Of a stretch of 64,000 nt of DNA, positions 18,201-25,861 are shown in pieces. The stretch lies in NCBI RefSeq assembly GCF_001404515.1, contig NZ_CXWE01000004.1, forward strand, positions 248,001 through 312,000, read 5' to 3'. The notes under the pieces were generated by a model. The model was not told the origin of the DNA. It saw nothing but the letters and a program-made list of their open reading frames with translations, and ran no database searches. This DNA is from Roseibium album (GTDB lineage Bacteria; Pseudomonadota; Alphaproteobacteria; Rhizobiales; Stappiaceae). Positions within the stretch are counted from its first letter, which is position 1. Every line of letters starts with the position of its first letter. The position numbers were made by a program, and so were the translations under genes.

Positions 18201-21200
18201 AGCTGGACCAGATGACGGGTACGCCGTCTGCTGAAAGTGTTCCACGCCGGTCAGCACCGCTGGCATCCGGATCAAACGTACGGATGTAATCCCCATCGGA
18301 AATGAAAGTGATCCCGGTTACTGTTGCTCCGTCCGCACCGCCATCGAACTGAAGTTGACCGGAAACAATCGAAGTTTCGGTGTCTGCTTCATTTTTCGCA
18401 ACGCCTGATCCGCGCCTGAAAGCTGTTGGACCGTCATCGTCAAACGTGACGTCTGCGCCAATCGATACGTCATTCGAAACGGTATCGCCATCCGCATCGG
18501 TAACGGTCAGAACCGCGGAAATCTTTCCTGCCAGCGAGATATGCTCGTCAGAACTTGCCGGGTCAGGATGTTTGAGTGACAGATATTGCGCGATGCTGAC
18601 GTTTCCGTCTTCATCGAGATGAATGGCAAACGCTGCATCACCATCCCCGTCAATTCGTCCTACAACGAGGTCGCCTTCCATGGAAAGCGTGATCGCCTTG
18701 CCGTCCGTCGTCGTGATCCCGGATGCCGGATCGTCGATGCGCAGGGAAAGCTCGACGCTCGGATCATCATCCGCGCCGCCCCCAGCGTCGAAGCCGACGA
18801 CACCAAAGCTGGCATAGATCGGGCCCGGCAGGTCTGCGTCGCTACCTGTCGACGTTACGCCGGAAAACAGATCAACGATCTCCGGATCGAACTCTCCTGT
18901 CGATGGATCGAAGACATTGTCGCTGTGAAGCCCGTAGGTTTCGTCAATCCGTACGTAGTCGACGACGGCAATTTCCGGAACCGGAACGTCGTCCGTTACA
19001 TCGGCAAGGAGTTTGCCGGTAAGGCCCCTACCATCGCCATCAGCATCCGTGACTTCGATAACCGCACCGAAATCTATCTCGCTCAGCGATCCCGAAACGG
19101 TATCAAGTACCGAGTTTTGTCCGTTCCCGGAGACATGATCAAGCTGATCGTGAAGCCGGACTGCGTAGTCGCCATCCGTCTCCAGCTGAAGACTGATGAC
19201 CGGACGGTCGACAAACAGATCGAAACTTCCGTCGCCCTCATCGACATAACCGAAGAGAAACGAGGATCCCGCGATTTCAGTGACAGCGAAGGAAAGCACT
19301 TCTCCGCGAGACTGAAGGCCCAGCGCTTCCATGTCCGCTGCAGCGGTTGGGGAGAAAGAAAATCCGCCAGTATCTCCACGACCGTCTGCACCGAAGTCGA
19401 CCAGGGCCGCAAGGGACCCCTCGGCAAATGCAGGACCAACAATATCGGCAAAGCCCGTTGTGGATCCGTCGGCGTTTCCGTCGCTGGGCTCCGAACCAAT
19501 CGAAAAGAAGCTGACAATGTCGTCTTCGTCTAGCGTGGCTCTTTCAACCCCATCGCCGACAACCGGCGTGTCGTCGTCAACACCGACAGAAAATGTCGAA
19601 GTCGACGTATCGCCGTCGCTGTCCGTTGCAACGTAGAGAAAATCGAGAATCAGGTCGTTTTCGTCGGCACCTTCAAGGTGGTCGAGAGAATCCTCCAGAT
19701 CGAACTTGAATGAGCCACTTTCGGTGTCGAACAATTCGACCGTGAAAATGACGCGCCCACCGGCGGTCGCCGTCAAGATGTCGAGAGAGGCGTTCAGCGT
19801 GTAGCTGAGTGCCCCGCCGTTGGATGTCAGGCCGAGCGCAACAAGCTCGTCGACTGAGCCACCGTCGCCTTCGACAAAGGTTACTGCGCGATCGCCGTTT
19901 CCGGCTGAAGTTCCACCATCAGGAACGGAGTTCTCATTGTCGGCCCCCCAGAATATCGCCAGTTCGCCGTAAACGGTCGTCGCGTCACCATCCGTATCGA
20001 GACTGTCGTTCGTCACAGTGGCTGCATCGCCGGGCTGGCTGTCCATGTTGCCGGCCGGCAAGTCGTCCTCGTCCACGAGGGCTGCGACACCGCCTGTCTC
20101 GATGGTGAGGCTCCAGGACACAAGCGAACCTGTGTCCTTTACGAAGACATCATCAATTTGAAGCGTCCAAGTTCCCTCCTGGTTCAGTCCGTCCAGCAAA
20201 TCCAGATCTGAAACCGTGGGACGCCAGCTTCCGGCAAACGGGGGTGTTGCAACTGCCAGACTGTTGGCAGCTTCGTCATCCAGCGTGACCGTACCGTCGA
20301 CCGCTCCGTCGGCACCGCTGACTTCCACGAGGCGGACCAGAGTGCCATTGGGGGCGATCAGCGTGATCTTGAGATCCCGCATCCAGTCATGATCCAGAAC
20401 CAGGGAGAGATTCAGGTCTCGGATCGTGCCGCCTTCGGGAACTTCAATCGTCGACGAAAGAACTTCACCGAGATTGCCGTCATCGGGAATCGCAAGATTG
20501 ATTATACCTGAATCGTATGTCACCGGTCCAACGACGCCAATGTCGTGGATGTTGGCCGAGGCAATTGACGGGCTGTCGTCAATAACCTGGACGGTGAACG
20601 CGTCGGTCGATGTGTCACCGTCGCTGTCACGCGCAATGAAATCAAAGGACAATGACAGGACATCTTCCTCAACCGAAGACGTACCCTTCAATGGATGATC
20701 AAGAGTGTCGTCCAGAATGAACTGGTAAGAGCCTTCTGCATCGTCGGAAAGCGCCACGCGGAAAACGCTTCGCTCTTCAGTGTCGCCATAGTTGGCGTAA
20801 GCGGTCAGAAGCGTACCGTCGTTGGACAGGACATAGCTCAACGCATCACCGCGCGACGTGAGCGTCGCAGGATCTATTGCAGCCCCCTCGCCGTCTTCAA
20901 CCGCAATTACACTGGCAATGTCAACGATCTCGCCGTCGGCAGCATCTGAAAAAACGACAGATCTCTGGCCACCGGCAGTGGCCGTGTCCTGCACCGGCAG
21001 GCCATCGACTTCAGTGTCAGCGCTGTCGGTATCGTCCGCGCCCCAGGTAATGTTCAACGACGCAGTGGCCTGTTCAGTCAACGGAGTACCGAGATCAGCC
21101 GGCAAGCCGTCAATATCAAAGGGATCCCGGTCGTCATTACCCCCGGGAAGATCTTCTTCCTCGACGGCGCTTGCAACCGGTTCACTGGAAAGCGGTGCAT

Positions 21201-23733
21201 CGTCAACGACCGAAACGCGGAAATCACCTTCAACCGTGTCGCCGTCGCTGTCACTTGCTATGACAGCAAAGTCGAGATCCCAGGACTCCGACATTGCGCC
21301 TGAGCCGGGAAGATCGTGATCGATATTGCCGAGCAGTTCGAATGTATAGGATCCCGACCCGTCGTCGGAAAGGGATACGACGAAAACCTTGTCAGCGTCG
21401 GTTCGACCATCACCCTTGTAGGCAGTCAGAACCGTGCCATCTGAATTCAGGACATAGTCAAGCTCGATGCCATCCGACGTCGTGAGTTGGGTTGGCTGGT
21501 CTGCGATGGCGGCGAACACGACCGAACGGTTGCCGGTGCCACCCGGTGTGTCCTGAAGTCCGCCTGTATCCGCCGTATCGCCGTCATCGGCACCAAAGGT
21601 GAAATTCAGGTTGCCGGTTTGCGTCAACGCTGTCGCGTCCGGATCAGTGCCGCTTGCCAGATCGTGTTCCTGCAGCGTCACGTTCTCGGCAATACCTGCT
21701 TCCGGTTCGTCATCGACAATCGTGACGCGGAATTCACTCGCCACCGCGTCACCATCTCCGTCACGCGCAACAAATCCGAAATCTAGGTTCCATGACACCA
21801 TCTTGCCGGTCGACCCCGGGGGATTGTGATCAAGGTTGCCGAGCAATTCGAACGTGTAGGAGCCCGAGCCGTCGTCGGAAAGGGACACGACAAAAACCTT
21901 GCTCTCGTCTCCGCGATCATCACCCTTGTATGCGGTCAGAACCGTACCGTTTTCAGAAAGAACATACTCCAGCGCAAGGCCATCCGACGTCGTTGCCTGG
22001 GTCGGCTGATCGGCGATAGCTGCAAAGACGATGGAACGGTTGCCCGCTCCGCCCGGAGTGTCCTGCATCGCTCCGTCATCTGCTGCGTCGGCGTCGTCCG
22101 CACCCCAGGTGATGTCCAGATCACCAGTCTTGACCAGCGCAGACGAATCCGGGTCAGTGCCGGTTGCAAGGTCGTGTTCCTGCAATGTACGCTGCACAGG
22201 CTCGCCGGCCTGCGGTTCGTCATCCTCGATTGTTACCCGAAGACCGCCCGTAACCGCGTCGCCGTCACCGTCATTTGCAACAAAGGTAAAGTCGAGGTTC
22301 CGGCTCTCGGTCGCTAGACCGCTCGCTGAATCGACATGATCGATGTTGCCGAGGAGTTCAAACGTGTAGGAGCCCGTTCCATCATCAAAAAGCGTGACGA
22401 CGAAGACCTTGTCCGCGTCTCCACGGTCGTCTCCCTTGTAGGCTGTCAGGACCGTGTCATTTTCCGAAAGTTCATATTGAAGCGCAACACCGTCAGAACT
22501 GGTTGCTATCGTCGGCTGATCCGAGATGGCTGCAAATACGACTGAGCGGTTGGCAGTGCCACCTGGCGCGTCCTGCAACGCGGCGTCAACGGCATCATCG
22601 GCGTTGTCAGCACCCCAGGCAATGTTCAGTTCACCGGCCTTAGTCAAAGAAGATGCGTCGGGATCGGTTCCGTCGTCCAGGTTTTCTTCCCCAAGCGTAA
22701 GTTGCTCCGATTCTCCGGTTTCGGGCTCGTCGTCGATGATGTTGACCGTGAAAGTGTCACTGTCCGCATCACCGTCTGAATCGTATGCGCTGAAGCCGAA
22801 GACCAAAGGAATGCTGGTGTCCTGACCGTCACCAATGTGATCCAGGTTTCCGAACAGGTCGAATGTATACTGACCGCCGGGTGATCCGCCGGAACTCACC
22901 ACGTCAAGCGTGACAGTAAATACGGCCTCACCCGTGCCGGCCTTGACGGCGGTCAGGGTCTGGCCGCCGCCGGGGTTGGTGACAACGCTCAATACCAGAG
23001 GCACACCGTCGGAGGTCAACCCGCCGGGCAGACCGTCGAACTCAAGTCGCGGCGTACCGCCGGGGTTTTCGCCGAAGTCGACATCCAGGCTTGCAGTGAC
23101 CGAAACCGGACCGTCGGGACCAGTACCCTCTTCCAGGTTTTCCTCATCAAGCGTGCTGTCGACCGGTGTACCGATATCCGGTCCCGTATTGTCAGCGGAC
23201 TCCGAGAAATCGTCGACAAGAAATGCTCTTTCACCCGGCAATTCGCCTCGCAGCAGATCGCCAAATCCGAGTCCGTTTCCAAGATCGCCGAATTCCGTTG
23301 GTTCGAAATTCTGACCCGAGCTCTGCGAACTTCCAAGTGCTGTTGCAAGATTGCTGGTTTCACCGGCCGCAGTCTGTATCTCTTCGGCGAGTTGCAGATT
23401 GGCGAGTGACACGAAACCGTCGATTGACAGCAATTCGTTGTCGCCAACGATGACCGCCTCGGCACCACTGTCCCCTTCGAAGAAATCCTGGATGATGACC
23501 ATACCGCCGTCGGCAAAGATCATCTGCAGGTCACCGTCGATGCGGAAAAAGGAAATGTCCTCGTCAAGGATCTGCCGAAAGTCGACGAGCTGACCTGAGT
23601 TTCTCAGCGCGACCACGCTGCTTTGTGCCGCCGGACGATCCACGACAAGTGATTCTGATGCACCATCCGCTGCTGCACTGTTCCCTGTCCCGGTGGAAAT
23701 GTTCGCTTGCGCTATCCGGACAAATTCGTTCAT
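15205..23733 (-). CDS. Giant Lap-type RTX adhesin with T1SS-143 repeats, P domain and FrpC-like self-processing module
   Basis: This is a 2,842-residue, very acidic surface protein. Order of parts: retention region 1-120; TAAG at 121-124; linker; a divergent repeat (about 195-345); three tandem 170-residue repeats (349-518, 519-688, 689-858); further T1SS-143/DUF5801-type repeats to about 2085, interrupted by a proprotein-convertase P domain (1064-1213); RTX nonapeptides (2151-2318); an EF-hand-rich FrpC-like self-processing module (2397-2568); a cadherin-like stretch; a second short RTX block (2707-2742); and a C-terminal type I secretion signal. It has no Sec signal. The frame extends to a TTG two codons upstream, but the ATG at 23733 is preferred. 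It faces its inferred exporter operon and is likely released by LapG. It probably mediates attachment or biofilm formation. Confidence 0.93.
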   Translation of the reverse strand: MNEFVRIAQANISTGTGNSAAADGASESLVVDRPAAQSSVVALRNSGQLVDFRQILDEDISFFRIDGDLQMIFADGGMVIIQDFFEGDSGAEAVIVGDNELLSIDGFVSLANLQLAEEIQTAAGETSNLATALGSSQSSGQNFEPTEFGDLGNGLGFGDLLRGELPGERAFLVDDFSESADNTGPDIGTPVDSTLDEENLEEGTGPDGPVSVTASLDVDFGENPGGTPRLEFDGLPGGLTSDGVPLVLSVVTNPGGGQTLTAVKAGTGEAVFTVTLDVVSSGGSPGGQYTFDLFGNLDHIGDGQDTSIPLVFGFSAYDSDGDADSDTFTVNIIDDEPETGESEQLTLGEENLDDGTDPDASSLTKAGELNIAWGADNADDAVDAALQDAPGGTANRSVVFAAISDQPTIATSSDGVALQYELSENDTVLTAYKGDDRGDADKVFVVTLFDDGTGSYTFELLGNIDHVDSASGLATESRNLDFTFVANDGDGDAVTGGLRVTIEDDEPQAGEPVQRTLQEHDLATGTDPDSSALVKTGDLDITWGADDADAADDGAMQDTPGGAGNRSIVFAAIADQPTQATTSDGLALEYVLSENGTVLTAYKGDDRGDESKVFVVSLSDDGSGSYTFELLGNLDHNPPGSTGKMVSWNLDFGFVARDGDGDAVASEFRVTIVDDEPEAGIAENVTLQEHDLASGTDPDATALTQTGNLNFTFGADDGDTADTGGLQDTPGGTGNRSVVFAAIADQPTQLTTSDGIELDYVLNSDGTVLTAYKGDGRTDADKVFVVSLSDDGSGSYTFELLGNIDHDLPGSGAMSESWDLDFAVIASDSDGDTVEGDFRVSVVDDAPLSSEPVASAVEEEDLPGGNDDRDPFDIDGLPADLGTPLTEQATASLNITWGADDTDSADTEVDGLPVQDTATAGGQRSVVFSDAADGEIVDIASVIAVEDGEGAAIDPATLTSRGDALSYVLSNDGTLLTAYANYGDTEERSVFRVALSDDAEGSYQFILDDTLDHPLKGTSSVEEDVLSLSFDFIARDSDGDTSTDAFTVQVIDDSPSIASANIHDIGVVGPVTYDSGIINLAIPDDGNLGEVLSSTIEVPEGGTIRDLNLSLVLDHDWMRDLKITLIAPNGTLVRLVEVSGADGAVDGTVTLDDEAANSLAVATPPFAGSWRPTVSDLDLLDGLNQEGTWTLQIDDVFVKDTGSLVSWSLTIETGGVAALVDEDDLPAGNMDSQPGDAATVTNDSLDTDGDATTVYGELAIFWGADNENSVPDGGTSAGNGDRAVTFVEGDGGSVDELVALGLTSNGGALSYTLNASLDILTATAGGRVIFTVELFDTESGSFKFDLEDSLDHLEGADENDLILDFLYVATDSDGDTSTSTFSVGVDDDTPVVGDGVERATLDEDDIVSFFSIGSEPSDGNADGSTTGFADIVGPAFAEGSLAALVDFGADGRGDTGGFSFSPTAAADMEALGLQSRGEVLSFAVTEIAGSSFLFGYVDEGDGSFDLFVDRPVISLQLETDGDYAVRLHDQLDHVSGNGQNSVLDTVSGSLSEIDFGAVIEVTDADGDGRGLTGKLLADVTDDVPVPEIAVVDYVRIDETYGLHSDNVFDPSTGEFDPEIVDLFSGVTSTGSDADLPGPIYASFGVVGFDAGGGADDDPSVELSLRIDDPASGITTTDGKAITLSMEGDLVVGRIDGDGDAAFAIHLDEDGNVSIAQYLSLKHPDPASSDEHISLAGKISAVLTVTDADGDTVSNDVSIGADVTFDDDGPTAFRRGSGVAKNEADTETSIVSGQLQFDGGADGATVTGITFISDGDYIRTFDPDASGADRRGTLSADGVPVIWSSSTDAGGVITVTAVLEGTATKAFELVVNPDGNYTYEQFVGLDHPDAGETGRADQLIFRIRFTVTDGDGDTDAANATIRIRDGGPEIGTVDDTVVEEDGTRRLESIDLGIEWGIDDANDDDGAPGDRSVGFSEATAVDNVSFADADGALTEIYSNGELVNFAIIDGILVGYVGAAVPVEATESSVVLTVSLSDEGTGSYDFELLQPLDHTTSVGTDRYLDLTFSFKATDADGDDSEDGAFTVRVDAAGTVTGTSVDYSGLTSGVFVNLSDAEKTILGQTVAGETATDRDDADPAVVGSDSMEGIDEAIGGAGDDVLVGNDNNNTLTGNGGNDALNGGGGINLLDGGEGTDTADYSNNSEAVLVRMDLNWSTDLANQSLGFTVLADAIAADTIDHDNLVSIENVTGSDFNDTIFGDGQANTISGGEGNDFIAGFGGNDTLIGGAGNDDIFGVLGNNKLAGGTGQDRLFGGTGADEFVFAAGEGSASISDADQVFFFQDGSDKITITGGLTFADLTIGNDAFGRATIFDNVNGQYVAVITGVSPAALSASDFNFSSDPIILDLDGDGVELISAENGVDFDVNADGIIEQTGWVGSDDGLLVMDVDGSGAIENGSEIFSESFNGGSYADSLEALASLDDNGDGVIDAGDAAFNDIKVWQDANSDGVVQEGELKSLVEHGVASIDLGARSVYQDVDGNTVFAEGTFTKTDGSTGEYAGAAFAVANVDGPDAEETTRQSTAIAAGVALVIYAASSDEVAAGLTSVSVTRASEHGELTVSDDFTVTFTSSEGYVGDASVEIALNFADGNVVTRAVELEVLAADTAATGSSPTSVSGTVVADIQDQPENDSDINPVENIELGAIITGSTIRGDDGDNVLVGTDGDDILIGGLGSDTLTGGAGADTFVLNSLAEADIITDYAFADGDRIDLGELLDGAFGPGADVEEFVQAQKEADGAITLKVDRDGDGTAHDWQDAATLQDHASMGETIRVVLDSDGSEAQIPVNIG
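16030..16545 (-). other. FrpC-like self-processing module in the adhesin (Asp-Pro site at 16540-16545)
   Basis: Adhesin residues 2397-2568 begin with DPIILDLDGDG and contain GWVGSDDGLLVMDVDGSG, ENGSEIF, LDDNGDGVIDAGDAAF and VWQDANSDGVVQEGEL. This order matches, as I recall it, the calcium-triggered self-processing module of Neisseria FrpC, which starts at the scissile Asp-Pro and continues with the same LDLDGDG, GWV-DDGLLV, NG-ELF and VWQD-N-DG blocks. Cleavage would fall between D2397 and P2398 (GAT CCG on the minus strand). Confidence 0.7.
16780..17283 (-). repeat. RTX nonapeptide block of the adhesin
   Basis: Residues 2151-2318 hold glycine/aspartate nonapeptides such as GGAGDDVLVG, GNGGNDALNG, GGEGNDFIAG, GGAGNDDIFG and GGTGADEFVF, in two clusters split by a non-repeat insert (about 2196-2255). 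These form calcium-binding beta-rolls that fold outside the cell. A second short block (GDDGDNVLVGTDGDDILIG onward) lies at residues 2707-2742 next to the secretion signal. Confidence 0.85.
20095..20544 (-). other. Proprotein-convertase P domain within the adhesin
   Basis: Adhesin residues 1064-1213 differ from the surrounding repeats. They show the P/Homo-B pattern: LNLSLVLDHDWMRDLKITL, IAPNGTLVRL, then FAGSWRP, GTWTLQIDD and the closing GSLVSWSLTIE. In proteases this domain stabilises the catalytic unit; in stand-alone form it is a jelly-roll, possibly ligand-binding. No protease domain is present here. Confidence 0.8.
21160..22689 (-). repeat. Three 510-bp tandem repeats in the adhesin gene
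   Basis: Residues 349-518, 519-688 and 689-858 are three repeats of exactly 170 residues each, with no length change. Invariant blocks include GTDPD at the start, FGAD/WGAD, NRSVVFAAI-DQPT, TVLTAYKGD, KVFVV-L, GSYTFELLGN-DH and SDGD/GDGD near the end. Similarity is far higher among these three than to the flanking repeats, a sign of recent duplication or homogenisation. Copy number could vary between strains. Confidence 0.9.
23362..23373 (-). other. LapG-type cleavage motif TAAG in the adhesin N-terminus
   Basis: The minus strand encodes T-A-A-G at adhesin residues 121-124, between an Asp/Gly-rich retention region and a flexible linker. Lap adhesins are cut by LapG between the two alanines of such a motif at about the same distance from the N-terminus (near residue 108 in Pseudomonas fluorescens LapA). 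A LapG-like protease gene lies at 13267-14244. Confidence 0.7.
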
Positions 23734-24612
23734 GGCCAAACACTCTGCACTTTTATGGTCAGTTTTTATAAAATCGGCGCTACAACATTTACAATTTTTT
23801 CACCAATCATGAAAGTCACGAGTACATTAACTTTAGAAAAGGTAAACGTGTACGTTTGAAATTGAACGAAATCGCAGGTTTGCAATCAGAGGCGATCGAA
23901 CTCGAACAGAAATAAAATCGTAAAAAGCACTTTTGAGACGATAATTCTTCAGTGAAAATTGTTAATTTATCAAATTTTGGAGATTCTCATCAGAAGTATT
24001 ATTGAATCGAATTTCAAATTTTCGATTTTTATTCAGGGAGTTTTACGATTTACATGAAACCGTCTGATTGATTGCCGCTTCAGCACAACTGCAGGAAAGC
24101 GGGGCAGTATTCAATCGCAATCATTAGGCTACTGTCCGCAATGGTATTCTCGAAAATTCATGGCAAACCCGCTGAATTATCAAACAGACAGAACAAATGA
24201 AGCGGTTGAATTCAAAACAGCGAGGTTCGATTTGCCGCAAAATGGGAATCCGGCCCATTAGCTGCATTTTCCTTTTCATGTTCTGGAAACTTGGACCCGA
24301 AAATTTAGGTCAGGCGAAAATCAATTTGCAAAGTGGCATTTTCTTAAGATTATTACTGAAACTCTTCGGGAAAACACGTTGATTTTAACAAAATTCTCGC
24401 GATCCGTATCCCAATGCAACGGCACAACAATGCATTCGTTAAGGCGAGACTTGTGGAAATCAATCGTGTCGAATGAAGATCGCAAAGTCGGTTTATGGCC
24501 GAAAAGAGGCAATTTCACATAGCCAGCTCACTGAATTTTCGCCTGGATCAGCTGACAAACGAAGTCGGATTGCCGGTGCACCGGTCTTGCATCACCAGTC
24601 CCGCCAGCGCTC
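23734..24612. promoter_or_regulatory. 880-bp AT-rich gene-free region upstream of the adhesin
   Basis: No convincing gene was found. Short open frames (for example 24197-24382 on plus) lack recognisable content or codon bias. The base composition is much more AT-rich than the surrounding coding DNA, with many A/T runs (TTTTCGATTTTTATTC, AAATTTTCGA). A region of this size before a surface adhesin is a plausible target for an AT-binding silencer of the MucR/Ros type and for c-di-GMP- or quorum-linked regulators; that is inference. Confidence 0.4.
23766..23794 (-). promoter_or_regulatory. Candidate promoter of the adhesin gene
   Basis: On the minus strand TTGTAA (23789-23794) and TTATAA (23766-23771) are separated by 17 bases, a good sigma-70-like fit. 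A transcript would begin near 23759 and have a leader of about 26 nt before the ATG at 23733. Based on sequence match only, in a generally AT-rich region. Confidence 0.4.
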
Positions 24613-25416
24613 TCAAACAAGATCGGCTGCTGCCGTTTCCGTTTCCATCGCTACATGAAGTGCCGCCGACACCCGCCTGCATAGTCCTGCATAATGAGCA
24701 GACGTCCGGAAGACTTCATCGCGTACAATGGAAGGGTCTATTTCGATCTGGTCGGTAACGCATCCGGGCCGGGACTGCATCACGGCAACCCGCTCGGAAA
24801 GAAACACCGATTCAAACACGGAGTGCGTGACAAACACGACTGTCAGACCAAAAGCCTTCCAGATCCTCAACAAGTCATTGTTCAGTTTGAAACGTGTTAT
24901 CTCGTCGAGAGCCGCAAAAGGCTCGTCCATCAGGAGAACGTTTGGTCTGGTGACCAGTGCCCGTGCTATCGACACCCGCATTTTCATGCCACCGGACAAC
25001 TCGCGCGGATAACCGTCGGCAGACTGGCCGAGACCGACCATCTCCAGCGCTTCCAGGACGCGGTCGCGTGCGGATGCCCTTGAAACACGAGCGAGGCGCA
25101 ACGGAAGCCAGACATTCTCGAAAACCGTCGCCCAGGGCATGAGCGTCGGTTCCTGAAAAACGAAGCTCAATTCGTGTTCCCGCTGGTTCGTCTGCTCCTG
25201 CGGCCATCTCACCGACCCCGACGACGGTTCGGCCAGCCCGGCGATGATGCGCAGCGCGGTCGATTTCCCGCATCCGGACGGCCCCAGCACGGAAAGAAAT
25301 TCTCCGGCCTGGACATCGAGATCCAACCCGTTCAAGGCAACGGTGCCGTTCGAAAACGTTTTTGAAACGTCCTCAAGAGACACAATTGTATCAGTATTTG
25401 CGGGACGATTGTTCAT
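24613..25416 (-). CDS. Orphan NitT/TauT-type ABC importer ATPase
   Basis: This 267-residue ATPase of the nitrate/sulfonate/taurine (SsuB/TauB/ThiZ-like) family has Walker A GPSGCGKST at 45-53, Q-loop FQEPTLMPW, signature LSGGM at 140-144, Walker B LLMDEP at 161-166 and switch VTHSVFESVF. It appears intact. The frame opens at a TTG at 25461, but the ATG at 25416 matches usual family starts. No permease or binding protein accompanies it; downstream is the 880-bp gene-free region and upstream tRNA-Leu. It must pair with a transporter elsewhere or be a remnant of a lost operon. Confidence 0.85.
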   Translation of the reverse strand: MNNRPANTDTIVSLEDVSKTFSNGTVALNGLDLDVQAGEFLSVLGPSGCGKSTALRIIAGLAEPSSGSVRWPQEQTNQREHELSFVFQEPTLMPWATVFENVWLPLRLARVSRASARDRVLEALEMVGLGQSADGYPRELSGGMKMRVSIARALVTRPNVLLMDEPFAALDEITRFKLNNDLLRIWKAFGLTVVFVTHSVFESVFLSERVAVMQSRPGCVTDQIEIDPSIVRDEVFRTSAHYAGLCRRVSAALHVAMETETAAADLV

Positions 25417-25543
25417 TTGCGCAGCACTATCGATTAATTGCCAAGTCTGCAAATATTCCAATTACACATTGAAATCCAGAAGTCATCCGAACCATTTGAG
25501 AGGCTCGGCAAACCTGGTTCTTTTCGGCTAAGTGAAGAGACTT

Positions 25544-25629
25544 TGGTGCGGGCGACGGGACTCGAACCCGTACAGCCTAGGGCCGAGGGATTTTAAGTCC
25601 CTTGTGTCTACCAGTTCCACCACGCCCGC
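25544..25629 (-). tRNA. tRNA-Leu (anticodon UAA)
   Basis: The minus strand folds as an 86-nt class II tRNA. The acceptor GCGGGCG (25629-25623) pairs with CGCCCGC near the 3' end, the D-arm carries TGGTGGAACTGGTAGACAC, the anticodon arm GGGACTTAAAATCCC exposes TAA, and there is a long variable arm and a T-arm GGGTTCGAGTCCC. CCA is encoded (TGG at 25544-25546 on plus). Confidence 0.95.
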
Positions 25630-25861
25630 TTGTTCTTTTCACCTATCCGGCCTGAAAAACTTTCGCAAGTCGAACCATGCGCTTTTGGATAATCTTGCAA
25701 CAAGTTTTCACGGCGGCCTTGTTTTTGCTGAAACCGAAGCTGGAAATTGACGCTGCCGGAAGGTATGTGAACAATTCAATGAGACAGATTAACAGGGTGT
25801 TCCGTCCCGTTTGAAACCCGTATTATGTGCGGTACCGCCCACGCAACGAGATACATTTTCC

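Noticed and set aside
18586-19533. Long plus-strand open frames opposite the adhesin gene
   Set aside because: High-GC third positions of the repetitive adhesin gene keep the opposite strand open; content is unlike any protein family.
15205-23733. CRISPR or satellite array because of the repeated blocks
   Set aside because: The repeats encode in-frame protein domains; no short identical repeats with unique spacers are present.
24197-24382. 61-residue frame in the AT-rich region
   Set aside because: No ribosome site of quality, no recognisable motif and lies in non-coding-looking DNA.
25544-25629. Integration site of a mobile element at tRNA-Leu
   Set aside because: No integrase and no obvious duplicated tRNA 3' end were seen nearby.
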